From the NCBI GenBank assembly GCA_963546185.1, contig CAUULU010000036.1:1-10153 (forward strand): a DNA stretch of 10,153 nt. Direction: 5' to 3'. This stretch comes from JABCPO02 sp963546185 (GTDB taxonomy: Bacteria > Bacillota > Clostridia > TANB77 > CAG-508). This document shows positions 1-6,342 of this stretch, in pieces. Numbering within the stretch: the stretch's first letter is position 1; each line of letters opens with the position of its first letter. A program made the translations under genes and the position numbers. The notes beneath the pieces are model-generated. The model did no database searches, was not told the DNA's origin, and saw only the letters and a list, made by a program, of their open reading frames with translations.

Positions 1-118
1 TATTTTATTTTTTTATTTTTTTAAAATTTCTTTTTTAACTTTTACTTTTACTTTTCTTTTCTTTCTTATTATACTTTAAGAAAAATATATTTACTATACC
101 TAAATTGTATATTATATA
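1..118. other. AT-rich non-coding tail after ccdA
   Basis: No gene, convincing terminator or RNA is visible in these 118 bases. The coding strand is A/G-rich with near-repeats of TAAAAG and GAAAAG. A TATAAT at 68-73 lacks a recognisable -35 partner at the right distance, so I do not call it a promoter. Confidence 0.5.
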
Positions 119-827
119 TTATATTTTTATTCCTCCAAGTATTAAGCTTATTCCTGAATATATCATATATGTTCCCATTAATATCATTATTATTCCTGAT
201 ACTCTGTTTATAATATCATAATTTTTCTTTATTGCTTTAAATGTATTTTTTAGTTTGTCTATAAACAGTGTGGCTATGATTATAGGTACTGTTATTCCCA
301 TTGAATATACAAAAAGCATTAATCCACCTTCTAATATTGTGCTTGAATTTAATGCACTATTCATTGCAAATGCTAAATATGCTCCTGAACATGGACTCCA
401 TGTAAGTGCAAAGAAAATACCAAATGATAATGCTTTTAATCTTGTTAATGCATTTCCTTTTTCTTCTATCTCAACCTTATATTCCTTATTTAAAATATCT
501 ATTTTTAAAACTTCTAAATAATTAAGCCCCATTAGTATAACTAAAACACCAAATGCAATATTTAAATATGGCATGTATTTTCCTATTACTGTTCCGAAGT
601 GAACTTGCTAAAATTCCTAGCAATACGAATGTGATTATAAATCCGGTTATAAATAAATATATATTAGCATATTTTCTTACAACCCTTACTACTTCATCTT
701 CTTCCTCTTTATTATTCTTTCCTTTTCCTTCCCCTATCAAATATCCAATTAATATTGGCATTACTGGTAATATGCAGGGTGATATGTAATTTAAAAGCCC
801 TGCTATAAACATTTGTAAATATATCAT
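119..827 (-). CDS. ccdA: CcdA-type thiol-disulfide transmembrane transporter (frame joined by one CGGA +1 shift)
   Basis: CcdA-family (DsbD transmembrane domain) proteins pass reducing power from cytoplasmic thioredoxin to extracytoplasmic thiol proteins. The 235-residue protein has about six hydrophobic segments. The two redox cysteines expected in this family are present: C18 in ISPCILPVMP and C146 in TWSPCSGAYL. The standard frame breaks after ILASSLR, in the middle of the conserved FVLLGILASSL segment. Skipping one base at the in-frame CGG of codon 78 (593-596) gives ASSLGTVIGKYMPYLNIAFGVLVILMGL, joining the first cysteine half to the second. Between the two cysteines the charged loop GEGKGKNNKEEEDEVV (32-47) faces solvent. 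ATG is preceded by AGGAGG at six bases. recG ends 29 bases upstream, so it is the last gene of that run. No cytochrome c or thioredoxin-like partner is in view. Confidence 0.88.
593..596 (-). other. In-frame CGGA, +1 shift site in ccdA (Gly78)
   Basis: The coding strand reads AGT TCA CTT CGGA ACA GTA ATA. CTT is the preceding codon, as in the ABC ATPase. Unshifted reading stops 24 codons later. The shifted reading joins the two transmembrane halves of CcdA, each carrying one redox cysteine. Confidence 0.85.
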
Positions 828-833
828 TTTTTT

Positions 834-839
834 CCTCCT
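834..839 (-). promoter_or_regulatory. Ribosome binding site of ccdA
   Basis: A perfect AGGAGG lies six bases before the ATG at 825-827, on the coding strand. It supports this start and translation as a separate gene after recG. Confidence 0.8.
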
Positions 840-856
840 ACTTAAATATATTAATA

Positions 857-2960
857 TTATAGTACTACATTTATCATCTCTAATACTTTAATCTTTAATT
901 CTTTATTTTCTTCTTTTTCAAGTTTTGGATCTTTTTCTAATATTTCCATTGCATCTATTTGAGCATATGTAAGTATTTTCATATCTTCAAATATATTTGC
1001 AATTTTAAAATCTGGTATCCCATGTTGTTTTGTACCAAAAAGATCTCCTGTTCCTCTTAGTTCTAAATCTTTTTCAGATATTATAAATCCATTTGAGGTT
1101 TCTTTCATTATTTTTGCTCTTTCTAAAGCTATTTTTCCTTTTGTCATAAGTTTTAAAATACAATATGATTCATATCCACCTCTACCAATTCTTCCTCTTA
1201 ATTGGTGAAGCTGTGCAAGTCCAAATCTTTCTGCATTTTCTATTATCATCATACTTGCATTTGGAACATTTATTCCTACTTCTATAACTGTTGTTGATAT
1301 AAGAATATTGATTTCTCCATCTTTAAATTTGGTCATTATTTCTTGTTTTTCTTTTTCCTTCATCTTACCATGAATACAAACAACATTATAATCTTTAAAT
1401 CTTTCCCTATAATTTTCTAACACTTCTTCAGTAGACCTCAGTTCCATTGTTTCACTTTGTTCTACAAGTGGACATACAACATATACTTGTCTTCCTTTTT
1501 GCAATTCCTGCTCTGTAAACTTATATATTTTTTCTTCATTATTATAATCTGTATATGTTGTTTTTATTTCTTTTCTTCCTTTTGGAAGTTCATCAATTAT
1601 TGATATGTCCAAATCCCCATAAAGTATTAATCCCAAGGTTCTTGGAATTGGTGTTGCAGACATTACAATTGTATTTACTGCTTTTCCTTTTGCTATTATT
1701 TTTTCTCTTTGTCTTACTCCAAATCTATGTTGTTCATCTGTTACAACAAGTCCTAAATTCTTAAAAACTACATTTTCTTCTAATATTGCATGTGTTCCTA
1801 TTAATATATCAATACTACCATTTTCTATGTCTTCTAATACTTTAGCTTTTTCTTTTTTCTTCATTCCACTTTTTAGTATCTGTATATTAATATCATACTT
1901 GTCTAAAATTTGTTTAAAGCTTTCTAAATGCTGATCTGCAAGTATTGCAGTTGGTACCATTACTGCTACCTGATATCCTGATTTTACCGTCTTATACCCT
2001 GCAAGTATTGTTATTATAGTTTTTCCGTGAACCTACATCTCCTTGTATAAGTCTTTCTGTTATAAGATTTTTTTCTAAATCTAATTCTAATTCCTCCAAG
2101 GTTCGAAGTTGTGCTCCTGTTAATTTAAATGGTAAACTATCTAAAACAACATTTAATTCAACATTTTTATCAAAGGCTATTCCTTTTTCTCTCTTAGTTT
2201 CACCTTTTATATATAATAATGCTGTTTGAACTTTTAATAATTCTTCATAACAAAGAGTCTCTCTTGCTTTTATTCTCTCTTCATCTGTTTTTGGAAAATG
2301 TATATTATATATCGCCTCTTTTATATCATATAGGTTTCTTTCTTTTTTTATTTTATCAGGTATTATATCTATTATTTCAATATCTTCTAGATTATCTAAT
2401 ACTTCTTTAATAGTTTTTCTCATAAAATTTTGTGTAACATGTTTTGTAAGCCTATATATTGGATATAATCTTAGACTTTCTTCCAATTCTTTTGTTTTAA
2501 ATTTAGCAATATCATCTATTCCATCATTATATATATCAAATTCGGGGAGCTCTTTAAATTCCGGTGTTTGTATTTCGTAATTTCCGAAAAGCTCCTTTTA
2601 TCTTTCCATATAATATATATGTATGTGATTTTTTTATCATATTTTGAATAAATGAATTATTATACCATACTGCCTCTATTTTTCCGTCCGCTGAATTTCA
2701 AACACTACTTTTTGTATTGTCATCCTATTTCTGGTTCTTATGGTCTTTACTTCTGATATTGCAATCCCAATTACTTGAACTATTTTTTCATTATATAATT
2801 CTTTAAATTTATTTATTTCTCTTCTATCTTCATATTCTCTTGGATAGAATGTTAATATATCATATATAGTACATATATCAAGTTTGTTGAGATATTTTGC
2901 CATTTTATCTCCAACTCCCTTGATATATTGTACACTGCTATTTAATTCTAATTTTCCCAT
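857..2960 (-). CDS. recG: ATP-dependent DNA helicase RecG (frame joined by four CGGA +1 shifts)
   Basis: RecG reverses stalled replication forks and branch-migrates junctions. Conventional reading gives three separate frames. Four skipped bases, each at an in-frame CGG (codons 91, 92, 125 and 311), give a continuous 699-residue protein, the normal RecG length. Seen in order are: N-terminal helix-hairpin-helix-like VQYIKGVGDKMAKYL (10-24); the wedge OB domain with KIEAVWYNN (93-101), YGKIKGAFG (117-125) and PEF (132-134); LRLYPIYRLTK (162-172); LTGAQLRTLEEL; Walker A GDVGSGKT (306-313), whose GSGKT glycine at 311 comes from a shift site; DEQH box (407-410); SAT (433-435); TTVIEVGINVP (555-565); QLRGRIGRG (585-593). 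Everything after codon 311 is undamaged over 388 residues, arguing against a pseudogene. Codon 285 is an in-frame CGA read without a shift. It starts five bases after the sortase and is followed by ccdA after 29 bases. Confidence 0.92.
2024..2027 (-). other. In-frame CGGA, fourth shift site in recG (Walker A Gly311)
   Basis: The coding strand reads GAT GTA GGT TCA CGGA AAA ACT ATA. Family knowledge requires G-D-V-G-S-G-K-T here. Exactly one residue must stand for the four bases CGGA, and it must be glycine for a working P-loop. Confidence 0.9.
2583..2586 (-). other. In-frame CGGA, third shift site in recG (Gly125)
   Basis: The coding strand reads GGA GCT TTT CGGA AAT TAC GAA. TTT is the preceding codon. 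The shifted frame reads G-A-F-G-N-Y-E-I-Q-T-P-E-F and continues to LEESLRLYPIYRLTK. The unshifted frame reaches a stop within about a dozen codons. Confidence 0.85.
2683..2686 (-). other. In-frame CGGA, second (tandem) shift site in recG (Gly92)
   Basis: This triplet becomes in-frame only after the preceding CGGA has been read as four bases. The second skip is needed to reach GKIEAVWYNN. A single backward shift here could reach the same frame, so the exact residues at 91-92 are less certain than the frame. Confidence 0.7.
2687..2690 (-). other. In-frame CGGA, first shift site in recG (Gly91)
   Basis: The coding strand reads GAA ATT CAG CGGA CGGA AAA ATA GAG. This is the first of two adjacent sites. 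Unshifted reading stops at TAG after R-T-E-K. Both shifts together give F-E-I-Q-G-G-K-I-E-A-V-W, running into the OB-fold strand typical of RecG. Confidence 0.75.
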
Positions 2961-2965
2961 ATTTT

Positions 2966-3727
2966 CTAATTTTGTTTTTCTCTTGCTTTTACTATAACCC
3001 TATTAACACTATCATCTGTACATGTTATTAAAGTTATTTCTCTTTTTCCATTTGTTTTTTGTGATGTTGAAGAAACATTTTCTGGTTCTACAACATACAT
3101 ATCATATATTTCATATTCAACTGTTTTACCAGTAACATCTGTAATTTTTATAATATCACCATTTACAAGTGTAGGTACTTTTGAGAAGAATTTTGAATTC
3201 CTATAGTTATGTCCTACAACACAAAGATTTCCTACCTTATTAGGGTCTGGTCCCCAGAATTTTGTAGGTGATAATTTTAATATTTCGTCTGTAGTCTTAT
3301 TTAAAATACCATAACTTAAATTTAATTTAGGTATTTCTATAACACCTATTGTATAATATTTATCTCCTGATTTTGCTGTTTTGGTTGTTTGATTTACAGC
3401 CTTCTTATATGCTTGATCTTCTTCTGATGTTCTCTTATTTGGATCTTCTACAGTTTCTGTTTTACTATCATCTAATACAACAGTTTCGGAATCCTTAGTT
3501 AATTTTACATTTGTATCATCATATTCTTCAATACTAAAGTTAATTGAATTTAACACTTGTTTTGCTTGTTCTTCTTCTACATATTTACTATATTCTGCAT
3601 ATGCATAATATGAAAATAGTATTATTATAAGTATTAAGGATATGAAAAAATTAACTTTGTATACAAGTCTTTTTCTTTTTATTTCTGGTGAAATATTATA
3701 ACTTTCAGACATTAATATTTGATTCAT
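2966..3727 (-). CDS. Sortase (cysteine transpeptidase), subclass uncertain
   Basis: Sortases cut a C-terminal sorting signal on secreted proteins and join them to peptidoglycan or to each other. This 253-residue protein has a cytoplasmic N-terminus, one membrane anchor at about 25-43, and an extracellular catalytic domain from about 125. The catalytic histidine is H173 in VVGHNYRN. The cysteine is C236 in ITLITCTDDS, the TLxTC signature, and the arginine is probably R243 in VNRVIVKAR. The Asp/Glu/Lys-rich stretch at 65-120 is a linker. The general layout suggests a class D-like or related enzyme, but I cannot fix the class. No LPXTG-type substrate is encoded in the window. ATG is the first start after an AGAAGGG site 12 bases upstream; a second Met at residue 6 is possible. 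recG starts only five bases after the TAG stop. There is no in-frame CGG. Confidence 0.88.
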   Translation of the reverse strand: MNQILMSESYNISPEIKRKRLVYKVNFFISLILIIILFSYYAYAEYSKYVEEEQAKQVLNSINFSIEEYDDTNVKLTKDSETVVLDDSKTETVEDPNKRTSEEDQAYKKAVNQTTKTAKSGDKYYTIGVIEIPKLNLSYGILNKTTDEILKLSPTKFWGPDPNKVGNLCVVGHNYRNSKFFSKVPTLVNGDIIKITDVTGKTVEYEIYDMYVVEPENVSSTSQKTNGKREITLITCTDDSVNRVIVKAREKQN

Positions 3728-3783
3728 CTTCTACTTTTTCCCTTCTTATTTTTCTCTAATTTAAAACTAATCTATACTATTTA

Positions 3784-3812
3784 AGTATACTATATTTCTA
3801 GTTTTTTTTCAA
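3784..3812 (-). promoter_or_regulatory. Sigma-A-type promoter for sortase-recG-ccdA
   Basis: TTGAAA (3807-3812) and TATACT (3784-3789) are separated by exactly 17 bases on the coding strand, about 57 bases before the sortase ATG. Each box matches five of six consensus positions. It lies in the 119-base gap after the hypothetical gene and is the likely start of the three-gene unit. Confidence 0.75.
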
Positions 3813-3846
3813 TCCAAATACCACGATTATACTACTTCTTTTCATA

Positions 3847-4473
3847 CTATAATGCTAAGCTTAAATTTCTTATCTTTTTAGATATATTTCCATCCATATT
3901 TCTTATTAGTCTTAATTGCATACTACGGTATTCACCTTTTGTATTTTTTACTATTGCTACAAATGCTGCATCTTTATCTCCAGTAACTTCTGGTATACTT
4001 AATTGTATTTGAACAAGTCCCATACCTTCTATAAGTTTAGTGAATTTTTCTCTTACTTCATTTAATTGAATAGCTTCTTTTCCTGTTTCTTCTTTTTTAC
4101 CTTCATCTAAACTTTCACTATTTTTAATATTTATCCCTATAATATTTTTTTCTTTATCATATTCTACTTTTCCATCAAAATCTTTTGCAAATTCTTCAAA
4201 AGCCTTATTCTTTTCTTCTATTGTTGTTTCTTTTGCTTTACCTTCTTTAGCTCTTTCTTCTTCACTTGGAATTCCAGTATTATTTGGATTATTTACTAAG
4301 TTTGTAACATTATCCTTTTTATCTTCTTTTTTAATATATCTATTATATATTATATATCCACTAGTTATTAATACTGCTAAAATAACAAGGATTATAATCC
4401 ATATATGTATCCCTCTTCCTCTTTTATACTTATTATCTGTAGGTCTTTCTACTCTTTTTCTAGAACTTCTCAT
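3847..4473 (-). CDS. Membrane-anchored hypothetical protein, 208 residues
   Basis: I do not recognise this family. The N-terminus is strongly basic (MRSSRKRVERP, then KYKRGRG), followed by one hydrophobic segment at about 22-44, so it is probably a single-pass protein with the C-terminal part outside the cell. The linker at about 46-100 is rich in Lys, Glu and Asn. The rest (about 100-208) looks like a small folded domain containing LIEGMGLVQIQLSIPEV and AFVAIVKNTKGEYRSMQLRLIRN. It has no cleavage site, lipobox or LPXTG motif. The ATG follows AAAGGAGAAGAAT, a good site with AGGAG seven bases away. Codon 183 is CGT, one of only two non-AGN arginine codons I found in frame in the window, and the frame continues through it. 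It lies between the exporter terminator and the sortase promoter, so it is probably its own unit. Its own promoter is unclear; a TATAAT about 60 bases upstream has only a weak -35 partner. Confidence 0.75.
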   Translation of the reverse strand: MRSSRKRVERPTDNKYKRGRGIHIWIIILVILAVLITSGYIIYNRYIKKEDKKDNVTNLVNNPNNTGIPSEEERAKEGKAKETTIEEKNKAFEEFAKDFDGKVEYDKEKNIIGINIKNSESLDEGKKEETGKEAIQLNEVREKFTKLIEGMGLVQIQLSIPEVTGDKDAAFVAIVKNTKGEYRSMQLRLIRNMDGNISKKIRNLSLAL

Positions 4474-4598
4474 ATTCTTCTCCTTTAAACTATAATTTTT
4501 GTAACTATATACATTATATTTAAATTATATCTTATCTATTTTTACTTTTCTACATTAATATATATCATGTTTAAAATTTAATGAAACTGTTACAATAT

Positions 4599-4631
4599 AA
4601 AAAAGATTCAAAACTAAATATGTTTTGAACC
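4599..4631 (-). terminator. Rho-independent terminator of the ABC exporter operon
   Basis: On the coding strand, GGTTCAAAAC pairs with GTTTTGAATC (ten pairs including one G-U), around a seven-base loop, followed directly by six T. It lies 25 bases after the permease stop. Confidence 0.85.
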
Positions 4632-4656
4632 TTGTCTCTATTCCATTAACCTTTAA

Positions 4657-5448
4657 TTATAGTTCTTCTGCAAATCCTTTTTGTAGCTTTTTAAATATTA
4701 ACCAACCTACAACTAATAATACAATTGATACTATATACCATATACCAATACTTTTAAAATCTGGTAATGTTTGAGTATAGAATATACTTCTATATCCTTC
4801 TATTATTGCTGTCATTGGGTTTAAAAGTATAATTTGTTTCATAAATTGTGCTGTTTTTGTTGATGCATCTAATGTTGCTGTTGAATATACTATTGGTGTT
4901 GCATAAAACATTAACATTAACACTATTTGTACAAAATGTTCTACATCTCTAATATATACTGTAACTGCTGCAAGAACAAATGATATAGCAAGTTGTAATA
5001 TCATTTGCAGTAATAGTATTACAGGGAATATTACAATATGCCATGTAATTCCCTTTCCTCCACCTATACAAAATGCAATTATTATTATTGTTGCTATTAA
5101 AAAGTTTATAGCACCACTTAATACAACAGATAATGGTAGTATTTCTCTTGGGAAATATACCTTTTTAACTATATTCGCATTTCCTATAATTGTATTTGTT
5201 GATTGTATAATTGTTGTTGTAAAAAAACTCCAAGGTATTAACCCAACACATACAAATATTAGATAATGAGGTTGTTGTTGTTTTAATATATATGGGAATA
5301 TCATTGCATATACTGCTATTTGTAATAATGGATTTAAAAATGTCCACATTACACCAAGTATTGAATTCTTGTATCTTCCCCTTACTTCTTTTTTTACATT
5401 GTTTTTTAAAAGTTCTCTATACTTAAAAATATCTTTTATTAATTTCAT
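4657..5448 (-). CDS. ABC-2 type glycan/teichoic acid exporter permease (Wzm/TagG-like)
   Basis: This 263-residue integral membrane protein is the channel partner of the upstream ATPase. The N-terminus carries the family motif RYKNSILGVMWTFLNPL (25-41), followed by roughly six hydrophobic segments near 38-55, 64-84, 106-128, 139-163, 172-190 and 236-253. Other ABC-2 exporter landmarks are VYFPREILPLS (97-107), RDVEHFVQIVLM (167-178), TPIVYS (184-189) and LNPMTAIIEGYR (209-220). Length and motif order match TagG, RfbA and Wzm proteins. A site reading AAGGGG lies five bases before the ATG. It contains no in-frame CGG and is uninterrupted. The exported substrate cannot be told, because no glycosyltransferase or teichoic acid synthesis gene is in view. 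A clear hairpin terminator follows it. Confidence 0.92.
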   Translation of the reverse strand: MKLIKDIFKYRELLKNNVKKEVRGRYKNSILGVMWTFLNPLLQIAVYAMIFPYILKQQQPHYLIFVCVGLIPWSFFTTTIIQSTNTIIGNANIVKKVYFPREILPLSVVLSGAINFLIATIIIIAFCIGGGKGITWHIVIFPVILLLQMILQLAISFVLAAVTVYIRDVEHFVQIVLMLMFYATPIVYSTATLDASTKTAQFMKQIILLNPMTAIIEGYRSIFYTQTLPDFKSIGIWYIVSIVLLVVGWLIFKKLQKGFAEEL

Positions 5449-5462
5449 GTTATCCCCTTATT

Positions 5463-6216
5463 TTATCTTGTCCCTTCAATATATTCTCTTACAACTTCTG
5501 TCTTATCTCCATCTAGTTTTATTCTACCTTCATGTAGCCATACTGCTCTTGTACATAGTGTTTCTACAGACCCGAAGTGAGTGTGTTACAAAAACTATTG
5601 TTTTTCCTTGCGCTTTTAATTCATGTAATTTATCAAAACATTTTGTTTGGAAATGTTCATCACCTACTGATAAGATTTCATCAATAAGTAATATATCTGC
5701 ATCAACATTTATTGCAACTGAAAAAGCAAGTCTCATATACATACCTGATGAATATGTTCTAACAGGATTGTCTATAAACTCTCCAAGTTCTGAAAATTCT
5801 ATTACTTTTTCTACTCTTTGGTCTATTTCTGCCTTTGTAAGTCCAAATATAGATGCATTAAAATATATATTTTCTCTTCCAGAAAAGTCTGGGTGAAATC
5901 CAGCTCCTAATTCTAATAATGATGTTAATTTACCATGTGTTTTTATTGTACCTTTATCTGGATATATTATTTTTGTCATAAGTTTTAATAATGTTGATTT
6001 TCCTGAACCATTTATCCCTATAAGTCCAACTACTTCTCCTTTTTTTATAGTTAGATTTATATCTTTTAATATTTCTCTTTTTTCCTTCTTCTTATTTCTT
6101 CCTAAAAATAATATTCTTTCCTTAAAACTATTTGCTCTATCATAATATACTGTAAAACTTTTACTTACATCTTTTACTTCTATTGCTATTTCTTCTTGTG
6201 TTTTTTTATCTGGCAT
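5463..6216 (-). CDS. ABC transporter ATPase, polysaccharide/teichoic acid exporter type (Wzt/TagH-like), frame joined by CGGG shift
   Basis: This is the ATP-binding half of an ABC-2 exporter that probably moves a lipid-linked surface glycan or teichoic acid across the membrane with the permease encoded next to it. Motifs seen are: Walker A GINGSGKST (residues 67-75), signature YSSGM (155-159), Walker B ILLIDE (175-180) with the D-loop SVGD, and the H-loop histidine (H212) in FVTHSL. Directly after H212-S-L the standard frame runs into nonsense (RVCRNTMYKSSMAT). Skipping one base at the in-frame CGG of codon 215 (5571-5574) gives THSLGSVETLCTRAVWL and a normal end, EYIEGTR-TAA, for 250 residues. 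It is the nucleotide-binding domain only, without the C-terminal glycan-binding domain of long Wzt proteins. The ATG is preceded by AGGAG, but at 14 bases, and an in-frame stop three codons upstream leaves no better start. The permease starts 14 bases downstream. Confidence 0.9.
5571..5574 (-). other. In-frame CGGG, +1 shift site in the ABC ATPase (Gly215)
   Basis: The coding strand reads CAC TCA CTT CGGG TCT GTA GAA. CTT precedes the site. This is the only one of the eight sites with G rather than A as fourth base. The shifted reading, H-S-L-G-S-V-E-T-L-C, restores the segment that follows the H-loop in exporter ATPases. Confidence 0.85.
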
Positions 6217-6284
6217 TATTTTTTATTTTTCTCCTAATTACTAATTTTATATTTCTTTATTATTTCTTATTATTAAACAAATCA

Positions 6285-6313
6285 ATTATATCATCTTATT
6301 TTTTTTTATTCAA
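6285..6313 (-). promoter_or_regulatory. Sigma-A-type promoter for the ABC exporter operon
   Basis: TTGAAT (6308-6313) and TATAAT (6285-6290) lie exactly 17 bases apart on the coding strand, about 69 bases before the ATPase start. The -10 element is perfect and the -35 matches four of six consensus positions. Only these two boxes are visible; no operator is evident. Confidence 0.75.
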
Positions 6314-6342
6314 TTTTATTATTACTATTTCTTATTTATTGA

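Noticed and set aside
119..574. Separate downstream genes for the second halves of ccdA, recG, holA and the 841-residue protein
   Set aside because: Their apparent starts are internal Met, Leu or TTG codons without ribosome binding sites, and the upstream sequence in the same frame continues family homology back to the CGG.
3767..3792. TAGTATA repeats flanking the sortase promoter as an operator
   Set aside because: Two seven-base AT-rich repeats overlapping a TATACT box are expected by chance at this base composition.
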